In this document: positions 11,868-20,878 of the stretch, piece by piece
Position numbering within the stretch: the stretch's first letter is position 1
How the letters are laid out: the number at the start of each line of letters is the position of its first letter
Source: Piper betle
Lineage: Eukaryota; Streptophyta; Magnoliopsida; Piperales; Piperaceae
Direction: 5' to 3'
DNA length: 64,000 bases
NCBI GenBank assembly: GCA_033002965.1
Contig: JAURVB010003514.1
Location: 94,572 to 158,571 of the forward strand
Program-made: the position numbers and the translations under genes
The notes under the pieces: generated by a model
The model's database searches: none
Seen by the model: the letters and a program-made list of their open reading frames with translations, nothing else
Told to the model about the DNA's origin: nothing

Positions 11868-12258
11868 ATCACAGCGGATACCTCCTCCGCATTGTTTTGG
11901 AGTATAGCGGAATCGCTCCACCGCATATTAAAATAAACATAAGGAAATAGTGGAATGTACTTGTTTTGTTTTATCTATTATACTACTTAGTGTTGTAATC
12001 ACTAACGCGGAATTGCCTCCGCAGGTGTGCAGATACGAGATTAGGTGATTGACATCCAGAGTATGGAGCAAAATAAATATGAGGACTCCTTTTTTTATTT
12101 AATTGAGAAATAAGTGTGGCTGCTGGGAAACGGTCCAAGACTGTGGGATCTTTATATATGTTATTATTTATAAAAAATGTTTGACATAATTACTTTACTT
12201 TTGAGTAACACCTAGCCAGTTAGGCCCACAATATCGTGAAAAATGGCGGGTCGTTACA

Positions 12259-12276
12259 GGTGGTATCGGAGCACGG
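12259..12276 (+). promoter_or_regulatory. Primer binding site of A1
   Basis: GGTGGTATCGGAGCACGG directly follows the LTR end. It matches the plant TGGTATCAGAGC primer site, complementary to the 3' end of initiator tRNA-Met, with one change (CGG for CAG). Confidence 0.85.
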
Positions 12277-12439
12277 TTTCCCAAAAGCTCACATCTTATG
12301 ACTCAAGTACCTTGTTGAAGAGTCTAATATTTTATTTTTCTCCAATAGGGTATGTCATTAGGGAATTAGTGGACCTCCCTAATAAACCTAAGTAATCATT
12401 GAAAAAAAAATTAATGAACCATAACGGAATAAATTTTAG

Positions 12440-13378
12440 ATGGCAGGCACCCGAAGGAAGTCGAGCCAAGCTGCGCAGTCGGACACAAACCTTGAGAGTG
12501 TGTTAGGCCAAATTTTGACGGCCATACAGGGACTAGCGCAGGCTTCAGAAAATACCAGTTCTGTGGTTCAGAACATGGTGCAGAGGTTACCGGGATTGGT
12601 AATGGGGAATGGAGCTCCAAATTCGGCTGCGGGTCCTAGTAACGTCCCAAATGGGGATCAGGGGAGCGCCCAAGAGCGGGTAGGAATAGCTGACCCGGGC
12701 GAGCGAGGAGAACTTCCAAACCCGGTGCCACCGGTAGTCCGACAAGTGGTACTGCCAGATGGGGATGACAGTGATCGATACACTGTAGAGAAATTCCGGA
12801 AGAACGGAGCTGAGGTATTCATTGGAGGGACTGATCCAATGAAGGCGGAGAGCTGGTTGGACATTACTGAAAAAGCATTTAGAGCTCTCTCTGTGCCTCA
12901 TCGCCATCAAGTGAGGTTGGCGACATGCATGCTTCAGGAGGAAGCATCCTATTGGTGGAAGTCCATGGAGAAGACTGTGTTCCATCAACGGGAGATTTCG
13001 TCCATTCCTTGGGCGGAATTTGTAACAGCTTTCAATGGACAATATTTTCCTGAGTCTGTTGTCCAGAAGAAAGCACTGGAATTTGCCACTCTAACTCAGA
13101 AGGATGATTCAGTCTGAGAGTATGCCAAAAATTTCTTGCAACTGGAGAGATTTGCATCTGGGAGTCTGGCAACTGCCCGGGCCAGAGCAGACAAATTTTT
13201 CTGGGGGTTAAAGCCAGAATTGAGGAGTAGGGTAGCTACGGCGCCAAGAGGCACTATAACCGAAGTGATTGAAGCAGCCACTACTCATGAGTTGGTGTAC
13301 GACTATGTCCGTGCACAAAAACAGGGTAATAGCAAAAACAGGTCTGAAGAACTCCAGCAGCAGAACTATCAAAGGTGA
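12440..13378 (+). pseudogene. gag of A1, one in-frame stop
   Basis: The structural polyprotein gene starts MAGTRRKSSQ about 180 bp after the primer site. The N-terminal ~100 residues are low-complexity (Gln/Ala/Pro). The retrotransposon gag fold follows (about residues 120-310: AEVFIGGTDPMKAESWLDIT, YWWKSMEKT, FVTAFNGQYFPE, and a late RARADKFFWGLKPELRSRVA). The frame is open to 13114, has TGA at 13115-13117, then continues in the same frame to 13378 (313 codons including the TGA and terminal stop). A2 has CGG at the equivalent codon, so the TGA probably arose by CpG deamination of an arginine codon. The zinc knuckle is missing because a deletion joins gag to pol linker after residue ~311. Confidence 0.88.
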
Positions 13379-13427
13379 ATTGGTGGACCGAGTTAAGCTA
13401 ACACAAATGAAAGATGAGAAGCTGGCA

Positions 13428-14321
13428 CTAGAGTGCAAGGATAGCCGCCCCATAAAATGGCTACGGCCGGGGTGTGTGAGGCACTGGCACTAGAATTGGT
13501 AGTGAGAGCTTCCCCACAAACGGGGCATAGCAATCACCTGAGTGCAGTGATAGCCGCCCCATAAAAAGGCTACGGCCGGGGTGTGTGAGGCACTGGCACT
13601 AGAATTGGTTGTCAGAGCTTCCCCACAAACGGGGCATAGCAATCACCTGAGTGCAGTGATAGCCGCCCCACAAAAGGCTACGGCCGGGGTGTGCAAGGCA
13701 TTGGCACTGGAGTGCAGTGATAGCCTCACCATAAAAAGGCTACGGCCGGGGTGTGCGAGGCACTGGCACTAGAATTGGTAGTGAGAGCTTCCCCACAAAC
13801 GGGGCATAGCAATCACCCGAGTGCAGTGATAGCTACCCCACAAAAAGGCTACGGCCGGGTGTGCGAGGCACTGGCACTAGAGACGGTAGTGGTTGCCCCC
13901 CCACAAAAAAAGGCTACGGCCGGGGTGTGCGGATCACAGCGGATACCTCCTCCGCATTGTTTTGGAGTATAGCGGAATCGCTCCACCGCATATTAAAATA
14001 AACATAAGGAAATAGTGGAATGTACTTGTTTTTTTATCTATTATACTACTTAGTGTTGTAATCACTAACGCGGAATTGCCTCTGCAGGTGTGCAAATACG
14101 AGATTAGGTGCTTGACATCCAGAGTATGGAGCAAAATAAATATGAGGACTCCTTTTTTTATTTAATTGAGAAATAAGTGTGGCTGCTGGGAAACGGTCCA
14201 AGACTGCGGGATCTTTATATATGTTATTATTTATAAAAAATGTTTGACATAATTACTTTACTTTTGAGTAACACCTAGCCAGTTAGGCCCACAATATCGT
14301 GAAAAATGGCGGGTCGTTACA
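13428..14321 (+). repeat. Truncated 3' LTR of A1
   Basis: It enters in the middle of the hairpin minisatellite (13428-13930, about eight units) and continues through the conserved block (14069-14084) to GGCGGGTCGTTACA at 14321. It is nearly identical to the matching part of the 5' LTR, so the insertion is young. Confidence 0.88.
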
Positions 14322-14733
14322 TGTATGCATGCAATGACGGCTAGGGTTTGTGGATACACCCTTTCACCGCAATTCCTTTAATCGGGTAATTGGGTAATCA
14401 ATACGGTTCACTTAACCATTTCACTTAACCTCTTAAACGGGTACATGGTATGATTCACTTAAATGGTTAAATGGATAAATAATTCACTTTACCTCTTAAA
14501 TGGGTACATGGTATGGTTCACTTAAATGGTTAGATGGATAAATAATGTTGTCGACTTGACCGATTCAAGTAGAATCGTCCGGTTAGAAGTTACTTCTCAA
14601 TTAACCGGGTAATTCATACCTAACCAGCTAACGAAATTTTTTCCCCACGTTCGATCCCACCGCGTCGAACGATTATTATTATTATATATATATATATGTA
14701 TTTTTTATTATTTTTTTTTTCTGGGTCTTCACA
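14322..14733 (-). mobile_element. Family A LTR fragment, inverted
   Basis: On the minus strand it starts TGTGAAGACCCAG at 14733 and continues through a (TA)n/(TAA)n tract, TCGAACGTGGGG and the U3 core to the CACAAACCCTAGCCGTCATT region. It matches the first ~340 bp of the solo LTR at 60670-61010. It then jumps to GCATGCATACA sequence and abuts A1's end. It is probably an older A LTR that A1 landed next to or inside. Confidence 0.8.
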
Positions 14734-15579
14734 CGATGGCCGTTGCGGCGGCGTTGAAAACGGGCGGCGGCGGTGGCGTGCTTTGATCAGGGCTACGGGC
14801 GGCGTCGACGGCGGTCGGGATGATGGGGGAAATGTTGGCGACGGCGAGAGTGTGAGACTGGTGGTCACAGCGGTGGTGACGACGACCGAATGGCGGCGGA
14901 ATCCGGCTCGGAGTGGTGACGGCCAAGGCGGCTTCGTGGCATCGCGGTGCCACGCCGCGGCTATCGGTGGCCGAGTTCTGTCGGGACGGCATGACGACGG
15001 TGAGGGGACGACGGGCGATTGGGACCGGCAGTGGGGTGGCAGTCGGTGGCAAGGTCAGGGTGGCGTCGGACCGCTAGGGTTTGGAGAAAAAGCAAAAGAC
15101 GATCGGGGAAGATGAAGGGGCATGCAATGACATTTTTGTATATTAAACTTGACTCGACTCCGACTCGAGTCAATAATAATAACTATCTCCTATTAAATGC
15201 TAAAAAAAATCCAAAAAAATTGAGGAAAATCCCGTAATATCAAACGAACACAGCAACATCCAAATGATATGTTCTATAACTAATAACCCACCCAAACTCA
15301 CCTATATCGCGTCCTAATTCGTCATTCGGCCCTACAAATATTCTACGATCAAATAAAAATAACAATCAATACTGCATACCTCCATATACTTGATAACCCA
15401 TTTCTCATCATCTTTTTGACGTTATCATCGTATACTTGAGCATACATGACCCTCATCGCTCATAACTCACAGCTGGCCTCAACTCGACTCGCGGTCCATG
15501 AAGCTGACTCGACTCGAACCGACGGTTGAACCGACTGGTTCACTCCCGTAAAACTCTGACTCGAGTCACGGGTTTTACA
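14734..15579 (-). mobile_element. Family D LTR (3' LTR of the minus-strand element), truncated
   Basis: The minus-strand start TGTAAAACCCGTGACTCGAG lies at 15579, directly after a polypurine tract (15580-15598, read CTAAGGAGGGAAGGT on the minus strand). It is therefore the 3' LTR of the pol at 15600-22576. It contains the GC-rich block at 14740-15110, close in sequence to 58690-58830. It is cut at 14733 by the inverted A LTR. Confidence 0.8.
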
Positions 15580-15599
15580 ACCTTCCCTCCTTAGAGAAA

Positions 15600-16464
15600 T
15601 TTTGCCCTCGAAATTTTAACCAAGGAAGTTTCAACCATGTTCCTCATCTAAATGTAAGTGTTGGCGTAGTACCTGGTTGTGAAGCTGGTTGCTCGAACAA
15701 CTCCGGGTATTGCTTCCTCATCTCATATTCTCGTTCCCACGTAGCTTCTTGAACTCCTCGTCGGGTCCATTGCACTCGTACTAGGGGAACTTCTTTTCTT
15801 CAGAGAATCTTCACTCTTCGGTCCACGATTTGGACTGCATCTTCTAGGTACATTAGGTCCGATTGCAGCTCTACCTCTTTGAAGCTGACAACATGAGAGT
15901 TGTTGGGGTGATACTTCTTCAACAATGACACGTGGAAGACGTCATGCTCAGCTGATAGGTGAGGAGGCGATGCTAGCCTATATGCAACTGGTCCAATGCG
16001 CTCAATCACGTCAAAGGGTCCAATATAGCGCGGACTGAGTTTCCCTCACGTCCCGAATATCGTGCTTCCCTTTGTCGAAGAGACCTTCAGGAGAACGTGA
16101 TCTCATAACGTGAGATTAACCTCATGTCTGCGCTGATCTGCGTAACTGTTTTTTCTATCTTGAGCTGACCTCATTCTTCTTCTAATCCTCATTACCACCT
16201 CTTGTGTCTGTTGGATCATTTCTGGCCCAACTACCACTGGTTCGCTACCCTGCACCCAACACACTGAGGATCTGCATGGTCTGCCGTACAGTGCTTGGAA
16301 CGATGCCATTCCAATCGTGGCCTGATAGCTGTTGTTGTAGGAGAATTCCACCAGAGGTAGGTGTTCTTCCCAACTTCCTTCGAAATCCAGGATACATGCG
16401 CAAAGCAAGTCTTCCAGGGTCTGTATGGTTCTTTCTGTCTGTCCGTCTGTTTGAGGATGGAAAG
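15600..16464 (-). pseudogene. Chromovirus pol C-terminus: late integrase and chromodomain
   Basis: Minus-strand segments carry the end of integrase (16103-16408: [29 protein letters not shown]), the [13 protein letters not shown] and [13 protein letters not shown] region after the GPY/F module (15800-16009), and a C-terminal chromodomain-like tail (15690-15850) ending in EATWE..YPELF-type residues. Frame breaks occur near 16020-16100. It is continuous with 20879-22576 once the insertion 16465-20878 and one GAAAG copy are discounted. Chromodomain integrases are known to direct insertion to heterochromatin. Confidence 0.82.
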
Positions 16465-17365
16465 TGTAAAGACCGTGGAGAAAAAAATTTTTTATATATT
16501 CGACTCGGGCAGGGAGGGATCGAACGTTAGAGAATTAATATTAATTATATTATATTTTCTACCCGGTTAAGTCTACCTGGTTAAATATTTTATTCTTTAC
16601 CTGGTTACCCGGTTAAAGGAGTTAAATACGGGGGTTGGTGTTTCCACAAACCCTAGCCATCATTTCATTTATAAAGGACGTCCTCCACCCTAGCCTTCAT
16701 TCGCATTCTCTTCTCCTCTTCGTTGCCGGCGTGTCTTCTCCCTTGCTTAGGTATTCCTATCTCCCTCTTCTTAATTTTCTTTCATGCATATTTTAATTTG
16801 ATAATAAGTTTTATAATTGTGAGGATTAAAAGTTTAAAATCAATAAGAAAACAAATATAATTTTACACTTGAGAAATTGCCGACGAGTTTCCCCTGTTTG
16901 GCGAGATGGGCAAGCACGGGCAAGCCCCGTCGGGAATCAGCGGCGATGACCGTTCCAACGTCGGAAGATGATCCAACTCTCTTCGTCGATCAGTATAGGG
17001 TTGATCTCACGGCTGTGGATGCCGGCCTAGGGTGGTGAATAGACAAAAATAGGGGACGGCGGTGAAAACAGGGGCGACGGCGGTGGGTGAAGAAATCCGG
17101 CCGTCCTAGGTGGCGACGGGTTCCAATAGGGCCAAGGAAGGTAGATAGGTGGTCGAGGGTGATGAGGCGACCACCCAATTGAGGCGGCGACGCTCGCCGG
17201 CAGTGGAATCGCTGACGCGAGCGCGCCGCTAGGAAGGTGATGAGGGTTTTGCCGCGGCCATAAAACGGCCGGAGTTGGCCGGGGCGACACAGCCAGGGCA
17301 TGGCAGGGCTGGTGGACGACCATTGATGGCGGCCGGAGGTTGTCGGCGGCGGCGGCAGCTGGAGC

Positions 17366-18967
17366 TGTGAGATCCCTCAACTTAGTCCCACATCTAATAC
17401 CTACTGAGAGAAAATCCTGTTTATAAGTGGGAATGGACTATAGATCTTTAACTTCCGGGGTACCCATTTTAAAGATATGACTTATCCTATTACGTTGCAC
17501 TTTGGGCTGGGTCGTTACAAATAGTATCAGAGCCGACCTGGTTCTGTGTTAGATGGTGGGCTGGACAAGAAACGTTGGCTAGGCTGCCGGTCACGGGCCA
17601 GAAAGGTCGTGGGCTGGGGCTAGCAACGGGCCGAAAGGTCGTGGGTTGGGGCTAGCAACGGGCCAAGAGTAGCCATTTCGGGGACGAAATTCCCTAAGGT
17701 GGGTGGATTGTGAGATCCCTCAACTTAATCCCACATCTAATACCTACTGGGAGAAGATCCTGTTTATAAGTGGGAATGGACTATAGATCTTTAACTTTCG
17801 GGGTACCCATTTTAAAGAAATGACTTAGGCCCATTACGTTGCACTTTGGGCCGGGTCTTTACAAATGGTATCAGAGCCGACCTGGTTCCGTGTTAGATGG
17901 TGGGCTGAATTAGAAACGTTGGCTAGGCTGCCGGTTACGGGCCAAAAAGGTCGTGGGCTGGGGCTAGCAATGGGCCAAGAATAGGCATTTCGGGGACGAA
18001 ATTCCCTAAGGTGGGTGGATTGTGAGATCCCTCAACTTAGTCCCACATCTAATACCTACTGGGAGAAGATCCTGTTTATAAGTAGGAATGGACTATAGAT
18101 CTTTAACTTCCAGGGTACCCATTTTAAAGAAATGACTTAGCCCATTACGTTGCACTTTGGGCTGGGTCGTTACAAATGGTATCAGAGCATTGTGAGATCC
18201 CTCAACTTAGTCCCACATCTAATACCTACTGGGAGAAGATCCTGTTTATAAGTGGGAATGGACTATAGATCTTTAACTTCCGGGGTACCCATTTTAAAGA
18301 AATGACTTAGCCCATTACGTTGCACTTTGGGCTGGGTCGTTACAAATGGTATCAGAGCCGACCTGGTTCCGTGTTAGATGGTGGGCTGAATTAGAAACGT
18401 TGGCTAGGCTGCCGGTTACGGGCCAAAAAGGTCATGGGCTGGGGCTAGCAACGGGCCAAGAATAGGCATTTCGGGGACGAAATTCCCTAAGGTGGGTGGA
18501 TTGTGAGATCCCTCAACTTAGTCCCACATCTAATACCTACTAGGAGAAGATCCTGTTTATAAGTGGGAATGGACTATGGATCTTTAACTTCCAGGGTACC
18601 CATTTTAAAGAAATGACTTAGCCCATCACGTTGCACTTTGGGCTGGGTCGTTACAAATGGTATCAGAGCCAACCTGGTTCTGTGTTAGATGGTTGGCTAG
18701 ACTACAAACATTGGCTTGGCTGCCGGTCACGGGCCAGAAAGGTCGTGGGCTGGGGCTAGCAGCGGGCCAAGAATATGTATTTCGGGGACGAAATTCCCCT
18801 AAGGTGGGTGGATTGTGAGATCCCTCAACTTAGTCCCACATCTAATACCTACTGGGAGAAGGTCATGTTTATAAGTGGGAATGGACTATAGATCTTTAAC
18901 TTCCGGGGTACCCATTTTAAAGAAATGACTTAGCCCATTACGTTGCACTTTGGGCTGGGTCGTTACA
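17366..18967 (+). mobile_element. Family C TRIM tandem array: six LTRs, five internal segments
   Basis: The LTRs are at 17366-17519, 17709-17863, 18021-18174, 18191-18344, 18502-18655 and 18814-18967, each 154-155 bp, TGTGAGATCCC to GGGTCGTTACA (or TCTTTACA). Four internals of ~157-189 bp start with AATGGTATCAGAGCC (primer site) and end with CTAAGGTGGGTGGAT (polypurine tract). The third internal (18175-18190) is only AATGGTATCAGAGCAT. There is no coding capacity. One target duplication, GGAGC, flanks the whole array (17361-17365 and 18968-18972). This fits a terminal-repeat retrotransposon in miniature; no 5S-like promoter was recognised, so it is not evidently Cassandra. Confidence 0.93.
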
Positions 18968-19744
18968 GGAGCGCACCTGGAGTCGGAACAGAGCTCTCCG
19001 GGGAAGAAGAAGAAGAAGAAGGGCGGTGGTAATTCTGTAAATACTGGTTGACTCGATACTGACTCCAGTTAAAAATAATACAAACTCGTAATAAATCTTC
19101 AAAAAAATAATTATTTTAATAGGTTATAGGGTAAAGTTACTAAACTAATTAGTTATTAGACGAAGTCGACATGGACATAAATAATAAAAAAATACAGTAA
19201 TGAGAAACTGTCGATAATTATTCGGCGTAATAAAAGTGATTAAATTAAATCGGACGGTTATAAATGATTAATAAATAAAGATGTTACCTTTACCATATTA
19301 AATTTAATACTAGGTAAATAAAGTGATTATTTTAATAACGAGTCAGTAATGTAGAAAATAGGTTATTTAACTATAGTCGGGTAGCAATCACTTGCGTCGA
19401 ACTTAAATAACATAATGGAAATAAATAAAATTCGAAACTTTATAGAGTCAAATAATTTAAAATAATTGTATTAGTAATATTTATGAATTAAAATAATACA
19501 AATTATTTTAAATAATTTAATTGAACAACTTAATTAATTAAATTGTTGTAAGTAATAGTAGCGATTAAAAAAATTATAACCGAAGGAAAAATACTAATAA
19601 TAATAATTAAATATTTGGGTATAAGTTGAAAATTATTTTATTATTTGTTAGGTGTTAATTATGATCTAGATTATTAATGTAAAGTAGCATTTAAATGATT
19701 ATGTCACATGAATAGTGAAATTTTAATATTGTTGAAATTTAATA

Positions 19745-19747
<3 letters not shown>

Positions 19748-19788
<41 letters not shown>
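19748..19788. repeat. (TA)n microsatellite
   Basis: About 20 TA dinucleotides lie in the AT-rich part of the B LTR. A shorter version sits at the same place in other B LTRs (for example 46470-46492). Confidence 0.95.
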
Positions 19789-19790
<2 letters not shown>

Positions 19791-20047
19791 TCATTTAGTT
19801 GCATGCATTTCTACTCGAATAAAATTATACTTATGTATAATTTTATGTCCTCGTTCAGATTAAGATCATTGGTCGCAGCTGCAAGTTCGAAATATCCAGG
19901 TCCGTATAATTATTTAAAATGTTGTATTTTCCCTTGTGGATAACCTGGTCAGCCTGAGCCCAGATTCGACCACCATGCACTGAGTGCAACCGGGGTCAAG
20001 GAATTGACTCAGTCTCACACGGGCTATGCCCTTCATAATCAAATAAT

Positions 20048-20420
20048 GGACATGATGGACTGACCCATCAGCTAATAAATTAGACATGGCGGATTGGACT
20101 CGCCAGCCAATTACAAACATGGTGGATTGGACCCACCAGCCGATAACGGACATGGCGGATTGGACTCGACTAGCCGGTAATGGACATGATGGACTGACCC
20201 ATCAGCCAATAAATTAGACATGGCGGATGGGACTCGCCAGCCAATTACGGACATGGTGGATTGGACCCACCAGCCGATAACAGACATGGCGGATTGGACT
20301 CGCCAGCCGGTAATGTACATGATGGACTGACCCATCACCCAATAGGTGGACATGGTGGACTGACCCATCAACCAACTAATGGACATGGTGGACAGAACCA
20401 TCAGCTAATAAATGGTCATG
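20048..20420 (+). repeat. Hairpin minisatellite, ~33-bp units, in B LTR leader
   Basis: Eleven units follow the pattern GACA, arm, loop, arm, GCCNATNA. Arm pairs are TGATGG/CCATCA (units 1, 5, 9), TGGCGG/TCGCCA (2, 6, 8; unit 4 decayed), TGGTGG/CCACCA (3, 7) and TGGTGG/CCATCA (10, 11). Units 1-4 and 5-8 form a higher-order repeat of about 131 bp. Confidence 0.93.
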
Positions 20421-20878
20421 TTTGGAATGGTCACAAGTGCAAATATTATAGATAATGATAGGGAGTTTATGGACTTGTTTTATTTAATTATACGGCTTAG
20501 TGGTTAATCACTAACGCGGAATTGCCTCTGCAGGTTAGCAGCTGGACCTAAAGATTAAGAGACGACAGGGTGGTTCTTCTGCCAACGCAGGTGGTGAACG
20601 GTTAATAAACGGACTTCTCTTCTTACTTTTCTTATGTTATAAATGTGGCTATGGGAAACGATTCAAGACTGTGGGATAATTTACTTCATTCATTGTCATT
20701 TGAAAAATAAGTTCTTTTGAGTTAGAAATGCTAGACTTATTTGCCTTCATATTATACATGTAACCTTTTAAGTAACACCCGGTCCGGTTAGGACTGGTTG
20801 TTATAGGGTTGGTTTTTGTTAAATTTTGAGTAACATCTAGCCAGCAAGGCCCACAATATCGTGAAAAATGGCGGGTTG

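Larger units (their letters stand above)
10611..12258 (+). repeat. Family A 5' LTR of A1
   Basis: It starts TGTAAAGGAAACGCGG and ends GGCGGGTCGTTACA directly before a tRNA-Met-type primer site. In order it contains AT-rich U3, a TATA box (10870-10880), two copies of a ~57-bp promoter-proximal repeat (from about 10882 and 10939), a ~54-bp repeat pair (11036-11130), a splice-donor-like CAG|GTACGT (about 11168-11177), the conserved GCCTGAGCCCAGATTCGAC block, a nine-unit hairpin minisatellite (11346-11867), and the conserved ACTAACGCGGAATTGCCTCC block. Confidence 0.9.
10611..14321 (+). mobile_element. Family A element A1, internally deleted
   Basis: The structure is 5' LTR (10611-12258), primer site (12259), gag (12440-13378), about 50 bp of pol linker (13379-13427), then the distal part of the 3' LTR (13428-14321). 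Protease, RT, RNase H and integrase are gone, as is the first half of the 3' LTR. The pol scrap matches positions 29567-29606 of A2, so two separate deletions shaped it. The flanks (GCGAG left, TGTAT right) do not form a target duplication, which fits loss or rearrangement at one side. Confidence 0.85.
16465..20878 (+). mobile_element. Family B LTR insertion with composite tail, TSD GAAAG
   Basis: GAAAG at 16460-16464 recurs at 20879-20883, and the flanking pol halves join exactly across it. The insert starts TGTAAAGACCGTGG, has a B-type leader start (16640-16870), GC-rich sequence (16900-17365), the TRIM array (17366-18967, with GGAGC repeated at 18968), AT-rich B sequence (19060-19900), the conserved leader block (19930-20020), a minisatellite (20048-20420), the ACTAACGCGGAATTGCC block (20511-20527), and a B end TTGTTATA at 20815. 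A further 63 bp end in an A-type terminus, GGCGGGTTGTTACA. It behaves as a solo LTR whose end is duplicated or recombinant. Confidence 0.82.

Noticed and set aside
14696..15115. A 139-codon Gly/Arg/Asp-rich frame as a glycine-rich protein
   Set aside because: It lies in the D LTR, overlaps an equally open reverse frame and is not conserved at 58698-58985, so composition explains it.
17366..18967. Identification of the TRIM as Cassandra
   Set aside because: Cassandra LTRs carry a 5S rRNA-like promoter region. No such block is seen in these 154-bp LTRs.
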